In this document: piece by piece, positions 16,729 through 25,164 of the stretch
How the letters are laid out: each line of letters opens with the position of its first letter
Numbering within the stretch: position 1 is the stretch's first letter
NCBI GenBank assembly: GCA_020073375.1
Contig: JAIQFG010000020.1
Coordinates: forward strand, 1 to 57,018
Source of the DNA: Terriglobia bacterium
GTDB lineage: Bacteria; Acidobacteriota; Terriglobia; Acidiferrales; UBA7541
Reading direction: 5' to 3'
Length of the DNA stretch: 57,018 bases
The notes under the pieces: model-generated
The model's input: the letters and a program-made list of their open reading frames with translations, nothing else
What the model was told of the DNA's origin: nothing
Database searches by the model: none
Made by a program: the position numbers and the translations under genes

Positions 16729-17903
16729 TGCGGCCTCTCGATGGAATCACGGTCGTGTCGCTTGAGCAGGCCGTCGCCGCGCCGTTCGCGACGCGGCAAT
16801 TGGCCGATTTGGGCGCGCGCGTCATTAAAGTCGAGCGGCCTCACGTCGGCGATTTCGCCCGGGGATACGATTCCACCGTCCGAGGAATGTCCAGCCACTT
16901 CGTATGGCTCAACAGGTCCAAGGAATCTCTTACCTTGGATCTCAAGCGCGACGAAGCCAAACCGGTCTTAATCCGCCTGCTTGCCAAGGCCGATGTGTTC
17001 ATTCAGAATTTGGCGCCCGGAGCGACCGAGCGCCTTGGATTTCGCACCGTGGATCTCCGCAAGAAAAATCCGCGCCTAATCGTGTGCGATCTTTCCGGAT
17101 ACGGATCTTCCGGCCCATACCGCGACAAAAAAGCTTACGACCTGCTGATCCAGGCCGAGGCAGGATTGATTTCCATCACTGGCACCGAACAATCGCCTTC
17201 CAAAGTCGGCATCTCCATCGCCGATATTTCCTGCGGCATGTACGCCTACTCCGGAATTCTCACTGCATTGCTCGTCCGCGAACGCACCGGCGAAGGCGCC
17301 GCCCTGGAGACCTCTCTTTTCGATTCGCTCGGAGAATGGATGAGTTACCCCGCCTATTATATCGCCGGGGGATCGCCTCCTCCGAGATCCGGCGCCAGTC
17401 ACGCCACCATCGCGCCGTACGGCCCGGTGGAAGCGGGAGACAAGAAAACGGTGTATCTCGGTCTGCAGAACGAGCGCGAATGGAAGAGGTTTTGCGAAGT
17501 TGTGCTGCAACTCCCACAGCTTTCTTCCGACCCGCGCTTTGACTCGAACGCCAAGAGGGTCCAGAATCGTCCGCAACTCGATCAGGCGATGCACGAGGTA
17601 TTCCGGAAACTCACGGCCGCCGAAATCATTGCGCGGCTGGAAACGGCGCAAATCGCGAACGCGCGCATGAACACCGTGCAGGAATTCGTGGATCATCCGC
17701 AGTTAGAAGCCAGAAAACGATGGACCGAGGTGGATTCTCCCGTGGGCCGTCTCCCGGCCCTTCTTCCGCCGGTCACAATGGAAAATGTGGACATTGCCAT
17801 GAACGAAATTCCCGCGCTGGGGCAGCACACCAATGCGATCCTGGGCGAATTGGGTTTCAATGCGGAAACAATTGCAGGCTGGCGGCAGGCCAGCGTGATT
17901 TAA
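16728..17903 (+). CDS. Class III CoA-transferase (CaiB/BaiF family)
   Basis: Predicted 391-aa enzyme that moves CoA between organic acids. The frame is open from 16506, but ATG 16728 overlaps the previous stop by one base and gives the canonical N-terminus MRPLDGITVVSLEQAVAAPF. Family motifs: LADLGARVIKVERP, FVWLNRSKESLTLDLK, VFIQNLAPGATERLG, and GISIADISCGMYAYSGILTA, whose Asp aligns with the catalytic aspartate of formyl-CoA transferase. The length is normal. Placed between an acyl-CoA dehydrogenase and a MaoC hydratase, it probably activates the transported acid to its CoA ester. The acid itself cannot be named from sequence. Confidence 0.92.
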   Translation: MRPLDGITVVSLEQAVAAPFATRQLADLGARVIKVERPHVGDFARGYDSTVRGMSSHFVWLNRSKESLTLDLKRDEAKPVLIRLLAKADVFIQNLAPGATERLGFRTVDLRKKNPRLIVCDLSGYGSSGPYRDKKAYDLLIQAEAGLISITGTEQSPSKVGISIADISCGMYAYSGILTALLVRERTGEGAALETSLFDSLGEWMSYPAYYIAGGSPPPRSGASHATIAPYGPVEAGDKKTVYLGLQNEREWKRFCEVVLQLPQLSSDPRFDSNAKRVQNRPQLDQAMHEVFRKLTAAEIIARLETAQIANARMNTVQEFVDHPQLEARKRWTEVDSPVGRLPALLPPVTMENVDIAMNEIPALGQHTNAILGELGFNAETIAGWRQASVI

Positions 17904-17932
17904 ATTCGAAAAATAATTTCAGGAAGGTGATT

Positions 17933-18445
17933 ATGGCAATCATTGACGGCCACGCAGGCCGGGTTTATGAGGATTTTGTTGTCGGCGATGTCTATCGGCA
18001 CTCCCTGGGCCGCACCGTTCTGGCCACGGACAATACCTGGTTTACGCTCCTCACGATGAATACAAATCCCATCCACTTTGATAGCGCCTACGCGGCGAAG
18101 ACCGAATTCGGCAAGCCTCTGGTCGATTCCACGTTCACGCTCGCGGTCGTCACGGGGCAGTCAGTCGCCGACATCTCTCAAAATGCCATGGCCAATCTGG
18201 GCTGGGACGAAGTGCGCCTCCCCAATCCGCTCTTTGAAGGCGACACTCTCTATTCGCAAAGCGAAGTTCTCGAAAAAAGGGAATCGAAATCCCGGCCGAA
18301 TGTGGGCATCGTGCGCTTCAAGACCATCGGTTTCAAGCAGGACGGCACTGTGGTCATTGAATTCAAGCGAACCGTGATGATTTACCGGCGCGGCCACGTT
18401 CCCGAAACCGTGAAAGGCCCGAAAATCGAGCCGAAGAAATCCTGA
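17933..18445 (+). CDS. MaoC-like (R)-specific enoyl-CoA hydratase family protein
   Basis: Predicted 170-aa single-hotdog hydratase. ATG 17933 follows an AGGAAGGTGA ribosome-binding region. The hydratase-type motif is MNTNPIHFDSAYA (about residues 42-54), where Asn, His and Asp match the active-site signature. LVDSTFTLAVVTGQS and NPLFEGDTLYSQSEVL match the rest of the hotdog fold. It resembles mesaconyl/itaconyl-CoA hydratase-like MaoC proteins in size and ending, but this is a loose resemblance. It lies 29 bp after the CoA-transferase and 14 bp before the transporter, so it is probably in the same operon. Confidence 0.88.
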   Translation: MAIIDGHAGRVYEDFVVGDVYRHSLGRTVLATDNTWFTLLTMNTNPIHFDSAYAAKTEFGKPLVDSTFTLAVVTGQSVADISQNAMANLGWDEVRLPNPLFEGDTLYSQSEVLEKRESKSRPNVGIVRFKTIGFKQDGTVVIEFKRTVMIYRRGHVPETVKGPKIEPKKS

Positions 18446-18459
18446 TCGGAAAAGAACCC

Positions 18460-19749
18460 ATGACGGCAACCGTTCCGCACGGCGACACCTTACAGCATTC
18501 CGGCGCTCCATCCACGCTTGCGGTTGGGGAGCGGCAAGAAATCAGCCGCTGGTGGCGCATGTTCGGCGGCCTGCTGATGACCCTGGCACTGGGCACACTC
18601 TACGCCTGGAGCGTATTCGTCGCCCCGCTCGAACAGGAATTTGGATGGAAGCGCGCGCAGACCTCCACGGTCTTCACCTTGGCCGTGGTTATTTTTGCGG
18701 CGTCGTTGCTTCTCGCCGGAAAACTTCAGGACCGCCTCGGCCCCTTCTGGATTTCCGTGACCGGAAGCATAATGATTTCCCTTGGTTTTTTCCTCTTCTC
18801 GCATACAACCAGTCTGTACTATCTGTATCTCTTCTATGGTGTGATGGGAGGAATTGGAAACGGCTTCGGCTACGGCACCGTCGTTCCGGTGATGGCCAAA
18901 TGGTTTCCTGACAAGACAGGCTTGGCCATCGGACTGGCGCTTGCCGGATATGGCGGCGGTTCTGCCATTTTCGGGACGTTTGCCAATCTGGTGTTATTTC
19001 CCCATTTTGGCTGGCGCGCTTCCTGCGTGATTCTCAGCGGAATATTTCTGGTCATGACCATGACCGGTGCGTTCCTGATGAAAAATCCGCCTCAAATCCG
19101 GCCACAGGAGGAGAAAGCCGTAGCATTCCGCGTTCCCGCTGTCCGCCATCAATTTGCGCCCAACGAAGTTTTGCGCACGCCTGCGTTCTATCTGTTGTGG
19201 CTCGGCTTTGGCCTTGGATCCACGGCCGGGCTCATGGTGATCAGCCAGCTCATTCCCTTCGCAAATAACCAGGGAATTTCCAGCGCTACGATAGCCACGA
19301 TGGGCCTGGTCGTGGGAGCGTCCGGCAATGTTTCCGGCCGGATTCTTGCCGGCTGGATTTCCGATCTTCTGGGCAGGCTCAACACGCTGCGAGTTGTGCT
19401 GATTGTCTCGACATGCGCGACGCCCGCGTTGTACTGGGCCGGCACGCACGTGACCGCCCTGTATGCCATGATTTTTGCCCTCTACTTCTGCTATGGCACG
19501 CAAGCCTCCGTGAATCCCGCGGCCATCGCCGATTTTTACGGCACTCGCCATGCCGGCACCAACTACGGCATGGTCTTTACCGCATGGGGATTCGCGGGGA
19601 TTCTTGGACCGACCATCGGAGGCGTGTTGTTCGACCGGTACAGAAACTATGGAGCAGCTTTTTATGCCTCCGCGGCCCTTGCGTTGATCGCTTTTATTTG
19701 CGTGATGCTCGCGAAACGGCCACATCCACCTGCGATTGCGGATTCATAA
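18460..19749 (+). CDS. MFS transporter, oxalate/formate antiporter (OFA)-like
   Basis: Predicted 429-aa inner-membrane carrier with about 12 transmembrane helices. ATG 18460 has only a weak purine-rich site (GGAAAAG). After a polar N-terminus of about 30 residues, helix 1 reads MFGGLLMTLALGTLYAWSVF. OFA-like features include the YAWSVFVAPLEQEFGW segment, the glycine-rich helix GVMGGIGNGFGYGTVVPVMA, and KWFPDKTGLAIGLALAGYGG. A central loop with PPQIRPQEEKAV links the two halves. Family members exchange oxalate and formate or carry other monocarboxylates and dicarboxylates. As the last gene of the cluster it probably imports the acid that the CoA enzymes process. Confidence 0.88.
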   Translation: MTATVPHGDTLQHSGAPSTLAVGERQEISRWWRMFGGLLMTLALGTLYAWSVFVAPLEQEFGWKRAQTSTVFTLAVVIFAASLLLAGKLQDRLGPFWISVTGSIMISLGFFLFSHTTSLYYLYLFYGVMGGIGNGFGYGTVVPVMAKWFPDKTGLAIGLALAGYGGGSAIFGTFANLVLFPHFGWRASCVILSGIFLVMTMTGAFLMKNPPQIRPQEEKAVAFRVPAVRHQFAPNEVLRTPAFYLLWLGFGLGSTAGLMVISQLIPFANNQGISSATIATMGLVVGASGNVSGRILAGWISDLLGRLNTLRVVLIVSTCATPALYWAGTHVTALYAMIFALYFCYGTQASVNPAAIADFYGTRHAGTNYGMVFTAWGFAGILGPTIGGVLFDRYRNYGAAFYASAALALIAFICVMLAKRPHPPAIADS

Positions 19750-19774
19750 GCCTGCGCCATGCGAATGAGCGGCA

Positions 19775-20548
19775 TCAGTGTTTCTCAGCGAGGAACAAGT
19801 ACCGGTTGAGATTGAAGAAGTATGCCCCCGCTTGCGCTAGCTCCTGCATTTCCTCCGCCCAGGCATCCGCTTCCTGTCTGGAAATTCCGTGCCGGTCTCG
19901 AACGAACCCTCGAATTGTTTTCGTCATGTTGTAACTGTAGCCTTCGGGCCTGAATTTCGTGTCCAGATATGAAATCACTTTGCACTCCATCACGGAAAAT
20001 CCCGTGCCTCTCAGAAGTGGACCCAGCGTGCGCGGCAGTTCCGCATGCGCCAGGTGTTCGTCCCAGGCCTTTAATACGCGAGCCATTCGGCCGGGATCGC
20101 CCGAATGCCACAGGATCGTGTGCCAATCGGTGTCGATAATCGCCGCGCGGCCGCCCGGCCGCAGCACGCGATGCAACTCGGATAGCGCGGCCTGAACGTC
20201 GGCAAGGAATTCGTACACCTGAGTCGAAACCGCAAAATCAAAATGATTGTCGGGGTAGGGAAGCTTCGTCGCGTCCGCCGCCCGGACTTGCACGTTTCCG
20301 AATCCGGCGCAGCGCTGGCGGGTCATCTCGACCGAACTCTCGCTATTGTCCATCGCCTGGACATCGCCGCCTGCACCCACGGCTCGCGCCAGTTCCTCGG
20401 TCACAAATCCCGGCCCGCAGCCGATATCGAGCGCGCGCTCCCCCGTCCGCGCAGCAACGGTTTCCAGCAAAATACGCCGCTGGGCAACGACTTCCGGCGC
20501 GCGATACGTCACTTCCAGATGGCGCAGCGCTTTTTCGTCAAATTGCAC
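19775..20548 (-). CDS. Class I SAM-dependent methyltransferase
   Basis: Predicted 257-aa methyltransferase. The frame is open to 20608, but GTG 20548 (M/V-QFDEKALRHLEVTYRAPEV) has AAGGA 7 nt upstream and starts close to the conserved part. Motif I is ERALDIGCGPGFVTEELARA, the acidic motif II is VQAMDNSESS, motif post-II is VRAADATKLPYPDNHFDFAV, and LHRVLRPGGRAAIIDTDW is the post-motif typical of UbiE-like small-molecule methyltransferases. The C-terminal region (GYSYNMTKTIRGFV) is specific to a subgroup I do not recognise. It converges on the transporter gene (25-bp gap). The substrate is unknown. Confidence 0.88.
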   Translation of the reverse strand: MQFDEKALRHLEVTYRAPEVVAQRRILLETVAARTGERALDIGCGPGFVTEELARAVGAGGDVQAMDNSESSVEMTRQRCAGFGNVQVRAADATKLPYPDNHFDFAVSTQVYEFLADVQAALSELHRVLRPGGRAAIIDTDWHTILWHSGDPGRMARVLKAWDEHLAHAELPRTLGPLLRGTGFSVMECKVISYLDTKFRPEGYSYNMTKTIRGFVRDRHGISRQEADAWAEEMQELAQAGAYFFNLNRYLFLAEKH

Positions 20549-20766
20549 AAACCCATCCTTTGTTGGCCGTGGAGCGAAGCACTGAGACCGCACCCACTCG
20601 CTCCGCAAATTCTGTTTGATCTCGCGAACGCCTAATAATTACATTCCACCGCCGCGGAATGCAATTCTCCTGCGCCCATGTTCCGGGGGATGTCGAACCC
20701 GTTGTGTCGCGGGCGTGAGAGGAGTACGATGCGCGAGTCATTTCCCCGCGTGAATGCATCAGGTCG

Positions 20767-20772
20767 AAGGAG
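20767..20772 (+). promoter_or_regulatory. Shine-Dalgarno that fixes the start of the PQQ dehydrogenase
   Basis: AAGGAG lies 7 nt before ATG 20780 but only 1 nt before ATG 20774. The frame is open from 20678, so this site selects the signal-peptide start MRMRRIISV. Confidence 0.75.
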
Positions 20773-20779
20773 CATGTCC

Positions 20780-22456
20780 ATGAGGATGCGCCGAATTATT
20801 TCCGTTGCCGCTTTGGCCCTTTTGTCCGGCGGGCTGGCAAATACGCAACAGCAGAATCCCCCCGCGGCTGCGATCACCAGTCAGGACCTGCTTGACGGGT
20901 TGAAGAATCCCTCACGCTGGCTGACGTTTTCAGGCGATTACACCGGACAGCGCCATAGCCCGCTCAAGCAATTGACGCCGCAAAACGTGGCGGGCCTTGT
21001 TCCGCAATGGATTTTTCAGACCGATATTGCGGGGATGGCCGGACGCGGGATTGAGAACACTCCTCTGGTCGTCGATGGGATTCTCTACGTCACCGGAAAC
21101 AACGATACTGCCTGGGCGCTTGACGGCCGCACCGGCCGACCGATTTGGAGTTATCGCCGCCTCCTGCCTCCCAATTTCATCGCCTCCGTTTGTTGCGGTC
21201 CGGTCAATCGGGGATTCGGGATTCTTGGCGATCGCCTGTACATGGGCACGCTCGATTCGCACCTGGTGGCGCTCAACCGTATGACGGGCCAGGTCATCTG
21301 GGACGTGGCCGTCGGCGATCTCAAAAAGGCCAACGCCATCACGGCCGCCCCGCTGGTCGTTAAAAATAAAGTAATCATCGGTGTGGCGGGCGGAGATTTC
21401 TCCAGCCGCGGTTACATCAACGCGTACGACGCGCAAACCGGGGAACAGGTCTGGCACTTTGATACCATCCCCATGCCCGGCCAGCCGGGCGCCGATTCCT
21501 GGCCGAATGTCGCGGTGTCCGAGCGCGGCGGGGGCGCCGTTTGGAACACGGGCAGTTACGATCCGGCGCTCAACCTTGTTTATTACGGCACGGGAAATCC
21601 TAATCCCGACTATTACGGCGAAGATCGCGAGGGCGACAATCTTTACACCTGCTCGCTGGTCGCGCTGGACGTCGACACCGGAAAACTGAAGTGGCATTTT
21701 CAATTCACCCCGCATGACGTCCACGATTGGGACTCGGCGCACGTCCCCGTGCAAGCCGATCTGAAAATCGGCGGCCAGCCCCGGAAAGTAATCATGGTCG
21801 CAAACCGCAACGGATTCTTTTACACGCTCGATCGCGAAAACGGAAAACTCCTGGTCGGAAAAACCTTTATTGACGAATCGAACTGGGCCAAGGAACTCGA
21901 CAAGGACGGCCGACCCATTGTTCTCGACAATAAAGGCACGCCTGACAAATGCCTTCCGGACAATCACGGCGGCACGAATTTCCAGCCTCCGACGTATGAT
22001 CCAGGCACGGGATTATTTTTCGTCACCGCCCATGAAACCTGCGCCACCTGGGAAGGCGTGAAGCCGACCGAGCCGATCGCCATGGGCGTGCGCGTCCCCA
22101 GCGGTGGAAGAACGTTGGTCGAAGGCCGCGATCAATTTTCCGTCCTGCGCGCGATCGACCCGGCCACAGGCCAGCGCCGCTGGGAACACAAGTACCGCCC
22201 GTATCCCTCGACTGTCTCTCTCGATTTGACCGGTGGAGTAATGTCCACGGCCTCAGGATTGGTTTTCACCGGCGACAACGAAGGATATTTCCACGCGTTC
22301 GAGGCGGAGAGCGGAAAAGAGCTGTGGAAATTTGAAACCGGCGCGCCCATCTGGGGCTCTGCTGCCGTCACCTACATGCTCGACGGCCGCCAATGGGTCG
22401 TCACCACCTCCGGGCTTTCATTCACGGCATTTGCACTTCCGGTCGCGCCGCGTTGA
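20780..22456 (+). CDS. PQQ-dependent alcohol dehydrogenase-like quinoprotein
   Basis: Predicted 558-aa periplasmic eight-bladed propeller that oxidises alcohols or aldehydes. The signal peptide is MRMRRIISVAALALLSGGLA. The vicinal disulfide over PQQ is at SVCCGPVNRG (Cys138-Cys139). Other family features are NTPLVVDGILYVTGNNDTAWALDGRTG in part (blade motif), TGNPNPDYYG (calcium-binding Asn region), TPHDVHDWDSAHVPV (catalytic Asp region), NFQPPTYDPGTGLFFVTA, and YLD-type docking motifs such as GYFHAFEAESGKELWKFETG. There is no fused haem domain, so an external cytochrome is needed; a cytochrome c gene lies about 1.1 kb downstream on the same strand. The substrate is undetermined. Confidence 0.9.
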   Translation: MRMRRIISVAALALLSGGLANTQQQNPPAAAITSQDLLDGLKNPSRWLTFSGDYTGQRHSPLKQLTPQNVAGLVPQWIFQTDIAGMAGRGIENTPLVVDGILYVTGNNDTAWALDGRTGRPIWSYRRLLPPNFIASVCCGPVNRGFGILGDRLYMGTLDSHLVALNRMTGQVIWDVAVGDLKKANAITAAPLVVKNKVIIGVAGGDFSSRGYINAYDAQTGEQVWHFDTIPMPGQPGADSWPNVAVSERGGGAVWNTGSYDPALNLVYYGTGNPNPDYYGEDREGDNLYTCSLVALDVDTGKLKWHFQFTPHDVHDWDSAHVPVQADLKIGGQPRKVIMVANRNGFFYTLDRENGKLLVGKTFIDESNWAKELDKDGRPIVLDNKGTPDKCLPDNHGGTNFQPPTYDPGTGLFFVTAHETCATWEGVKPTEPIAMGVRVPSGGRTLVEGRDQFSVLRAIDPATGQRRWEHKYRPYPSTVSLDLTGGVMSTASGLVFTGDNEGYFHAFEAESGKELWKFETGAPIWGSAAVTYMLDGRQWVVTTSGLSFTAFALPVAPR

Positions 22457-22605
22457 GACAACAAATCCAGCACTGTTTGGTCGAGTTTCGGGTAGAACGA
22501 ATTGCTGGTATGCCTGATTGCCCTGCGACTACCTTCGCACGGGAGTGACGTCTCGATTGGGTTATGGCAATATCCCAAGGCACCGAGCTCAGGGGAGGGA
22601 CCAGG

Positions 22606-23310
22606 ATGAACTTGAAGAATGCAGTTGCATTGATCACAGGCGGCAGCAGCGGCATTGGTCGTGCCGTTGCGGAGTCGCTCGCCGCAAGTGGCGCGCGCGT
22701 AGCGATCACGGGACGCGACCAGCGCAAGTTGTCGGAGGCCGCTCGGGAACTCGGCGTGCATCCGATTCATGCCGACGTGGCCATCGAGGCCGATGTCGAG
22801 CGCACCTATCGCGAAGTATTGGAAAAATTCGGCGATTTGGACATTCTGGTGAACAATGCCGGTAGCGGCGTGTTTAAGAATCTTGTGGATTTCGAGCTAA
22901 AGGATTTCCATACCACATTCGCCACCAACGTAACCGGAGCGATGCTCATGGCCCGCGAAGCTGCGCGTCATTTTGTGAAACGGCAGCGCGGGAACATCGT
23001 GAACATAGCGTCGACAGCGGCTCTGCGCGGCGCGCCCAAAGGCACGGCCTACTACGGCAGCAAGTTCGCCCTGCGCGGCATGACCGAATGCTGGCGCGCG
23101 GAACTTCGCCAATACAATGTCCGCGTGTTTCTGGTCAATCCCAGCGAGGTGCTCACAAGTTTCTATCCCACTGCCGGATTGCCACAAAAGGAAAACGCCA
23201 CCAAACTTCGCGCCGAAGACATCGCCTACGTGGTGAAATCCATGCTGGAGATGGACGACCGCGGTTTCGCGCCCGAGGTCTCCATTTTTGCCACGAATCC
23301 CAAGGATTGA
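22606..23310 (+). CDS. Short-chain dehydrogenase/reductase (SDR)
   Basis: Predicted 234-aa classical SDR using NAD(P). The frame is open from 22564, but ATG 22606 has GGGGAGG 7 nt upstream and begins MNLKNAVALITGGSSGIGRA. The coenzyme motif is TGGSSGIG (residues 11-18), an Arg in ITGRD after strand 2 suggests NADP preference, NNAG is at 83-86, and the active site is Ser136 with Tyr149-xxx-Lys153 (YYGSK). The C-terminal substrate loop is short. It is probably cytosolic. It lies 150 bp after the PQQ dehydrogenase, so it may act on the same alcohol or carbonyl compound, but that is inference. Confidence 0.92.
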   Translation: MNLKNAVALITGGSSGIGRAVAESLAASGARVAITGRDQRKLSEAARELGVHPIHADVAIEADVERTYREVLEKFGDLDILVNNAGSGVFKNLVDFELKDFHTTFATNVTGAMLMAREAARHFVKRQRGNIVNIASTAALRGAPKGTAYYGSKFALRGMTECWRAELRQYNVRVFLVNPSEVLTSFYPTAGLPQKENATKLRAEDIAYVVKSMLEMDDRGFAPEVSIFATNPKD

Positions 23311-23535
23311 CCCGGCATTCTATTCGCATCCTTCCGTGCAGCCGCCGAAAATCAAAATTAGCGGAACCCGCCGATTGAGAATACAATGAGATAAATCGGA
23401 GGGCAGGCGCCCGTGTCGAAAGGGCTCCGCCATCAAGTCTGTTTGAAACCGCGGGTGTTCATCCCCTCACGATCACACCGGCAACGGCTCCTGTTCCCAG
23501 GCTCCGGCGATGGTTGACATGAATTGGAGGAATCT

Positions 23536-23982
23536 ATGTGGCGATATTTCGCGGCATTTGCAATTTGTGCGGGCCTTTTTGTGCCCGTTTTCGCACAGGA
23601 AACGAAGAAAGACGACCAGTCAAAGCCCGCTGCGGACCAAAAAGCTTCTCCGGAGGTCGTCAATCGCAAGAATCCCATGGCGCCCAATGCGAGTTCCCTG
23701 GCGGAAGGCAAGAAAGTGTTTGCCGTGGACTGCGTCATGTGCCACGGGCCGGAAGGCGACGGCAAAGGCGATGTGGCGGTGAGTATGAAACTGACGCCGC
23801 CTGATTACCGGGACGAGGCCGCCATGAAGAAGTTTACTGACGGAGAGTTGTTCGACATCATCACAAACGGCAAGGGCGGAATGCCGCCCGAAGGCAAGCG
23901 CGCAACGCCCGAACAGATCTGGGATCTGGTGAACTACGTTCGATCCTTCGCCCAGAAAAAATCCGCGGCCGCCGTCAGGTAG
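23536..23982 (+). CDS. Monoheme cytochrome c
   Basis: Predicted 148-aa exported class I cytochrome. GGAGG (23526-23530) is 5 nt before ATG 23536, giving a signal peptide MWRYFAAFAICAGLFVPVFA. The haem motif is CVMCH (Cys66, Cys69, His70) followed by GPEGDGKG, and a likely axial Met is in GGMPPEGKRATPEQIWDLVN. This arrangement matches cytochromes that accept electrons from PQQ dehydrogenases. It follows the SDR by 225 bp, so it may have its own promoter. The linker between signal and haem domain is rich in Lys, Asp and Pro. Confidence 0.92.
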   Translation: MWRYFAAFAICAGLFVPVFAQETKKDDQSKPAADQKASPEVVNRKNPMAPNASSLAEGKKVFAVDCVMCHGPEGDGKGDVAVSMKLTPPDYRDEAAMKKFTDGELFDIITNGKGGMPPEGKRATPEQIWDLVNYVRSFAQKKSAAAVR

Positions 23983-24156
23983 AGTCCGCATTCGCAATCT
24001 GTTCGCGGCAGTGGGAAAGGGAAGAGAGGGCCGAACATTAAGCGTGCTCGGCCGAAGCCTACGGGCTCGCGTGCAAAAAGTGAGTTTAATCTTGCGCGCT
24101 GGCCCGGGATAAAATTTCCGATGCCCTCCGATTGAGGCTGTAAACTGAATGCCGTC

Positions 24157-24798
24157 ATGAAAATGAAGTTGGCCGCAATGATCCTCGCGATTGCCCAGCC
24201 GTTTCTGCTCGCGCCGGGTATTGCTTTTGCGGCAATACCGGACCCAGCCAGGCCGCAAGCTGCCGCCTCAACGGCACAGTGCTCGACGACGGGCGCGAAT
24301 GAACTCACCATCACGTGCTCTTACACGCCCGCCTCACCTGCCGGCGCCGATGGGGGAAATGTTCCACGTATCGTTTTGACGCGCGCTTTCCTGTCTTTCA
24401 ATACCGCGGAAGATAGCGACATGAGCGTGGAACTTACATTTTCAAATGAAAGTGGAAGCAAAATCGCGGTGCGCCAAACGGTCTATCTGGAGATAAACGA
24501 CGCAATGGGCCAAAATCATCTTCGCCGGCCCTTGCCCCGCGTGGATTTCACAAAGCTTGAACCCGGCAAACCGTTGAAATTTCAAGAGAAGCTGCTGGCC
24601 CCTGGATTTTCAACGGGCTCTTATACCGTGTCCATTTGGATTCCCTCGACCGACCCGTCTTTGAAATTCAATGCGGCGCATAATTTTCTACTCAGCTCAA
24701 CGGGCGTGCCTGACCCGGCGACGGGCCTGAACGAGATTGCAAAATTTACGGCCAAAACTCCAACCAGGCGCGGCCCCCCGGCCAAGCAATATCGCTAG
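24157..24798 (+). CDS. Secreted protein of unknown function with a beta-sandwich C-terminus
   Basis: Predicted 213-aa exported protein that I do not recognise with confidence. The signal peptide is MKMKLAAMILAIAQPFLLAP with cleavage near AFAA. A Cys pair (AQCSTT and ITCSYT) lies close to the mature N-terminus and may form a disulfide. The rest alternates strands, for example SVELTFSNESGSKIAVRQTV and GSYTVSIWIPSTDPSLKFNA, and ends with GLNEIAKF. This order loosely recalls the C-terminal beta-sandwich of DUF4832-type secreted proteins (tentative). No clear ribosome-binding site is close to the ATG. The neighbours give no firm clue. Confidence 0.7.
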   Translation: MKMKLAAMILAIAQPFLLAPGIAFAAIPDPARPQAAASTAQCSTTGANELTITCSYTPASPAGADGGNVPRIVLTRAFLSFNTAEDSDMSVELTFSNESGSKIAVRQTVYLEINDAMGQNHLRRPLPRVDFTKLEPGKPLKFQEKLLAPGFSTGSYTVSIWIPSTDPSLKFNAAHNFLLSSTGVPDPATGLNEIAKFTAKTPTRRGPPAKQYR

Positions 24799-25164
24799 AA
24801 GCGGATCCAATTTGAGCTGCATCCGCCGGCGAACCAAAAGCCGCGACTTTCTTCTCCCGTCCCAGAGTTCTCGCGGCGCTAGATTCTCCCGGCCGGCGCC
24901 TGATCTAAAATGCAACTCACTCCTGAATCCGTCGTGACCGAAAAAACACCCATGCTTTCCGCAAATGTATGGACCTGTCTCGAACGGAGCGCCTGATGGT
25001 TCTCCTGGCGCGCAGCACGCCTGACCGCGGCTGGCGTTCTCCATCCTTCTTCGGGGGCCGCAGCAAAAGCCAACGAGGCTCCCGGCAGTCGCAGCCTTGA
25101 AACCGGCTGCTTGCGTCGAGAGCCTCGTTGTCCTACCCCAGGCTGCGAACGCCTGGTCTGGATG
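24799..25164. other. Intergenic region between convergent transcripts
   Basis: This 366-bp gap separates the small secreted protein (plus) from the 2,727-aa protein (minus). The only structure seen is the strong hairpin at 25071-25130. Short open frames across it lack ribosome-binding sites and run through the hairpin, so I do not call them genes. Confidence 0.6.
25050..25130 (-). terminator. Hairpin terminator downstream of the 2,727-aa protein gene
   Basis: CAACGAGGCT (25071-25080) and AGCCTCGTTG (25121-25130) are perfect 10-bp arms. Inside them GCAGCC (25091-25096) and GGCTGC (25105-25110) form a second stem. On the minus strand the outer stem begins 34 nt after the stop codon and is followed by a short T run (GCTTTTGC). 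This fits an intrinsic terminator, though the T run is short. Confidence 0.6.

Noticed and set aside
11637..19749. Oxalate degradation module (TPP oxalyl-CoA decarboxylase, CoA-transferase, OFA carrier)
   Set aside because: The TPP enzyme has an export leader, sits in another transcription unit with a cytochrome, and is separated by the opposing PrpD gene. The cluster also has a dehydrogenase and a hydratase that oxalate use does not need.
24879..25073. 64-codon minus-strand frame
   Set aside because: It lies directly downstream of the hairpin terminator of the giant gene, has no ribosome-binding site and no recognisable sequence.
25071..25130. Riboswitch (c-di-GMP-like) reading of the hairpin, because of a GACGCAA segment on the minus strand
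   Set aside because: It lies downstream of a stop codon, the other conserved elements of that riboswitch are missing, and a terminator explains it better.
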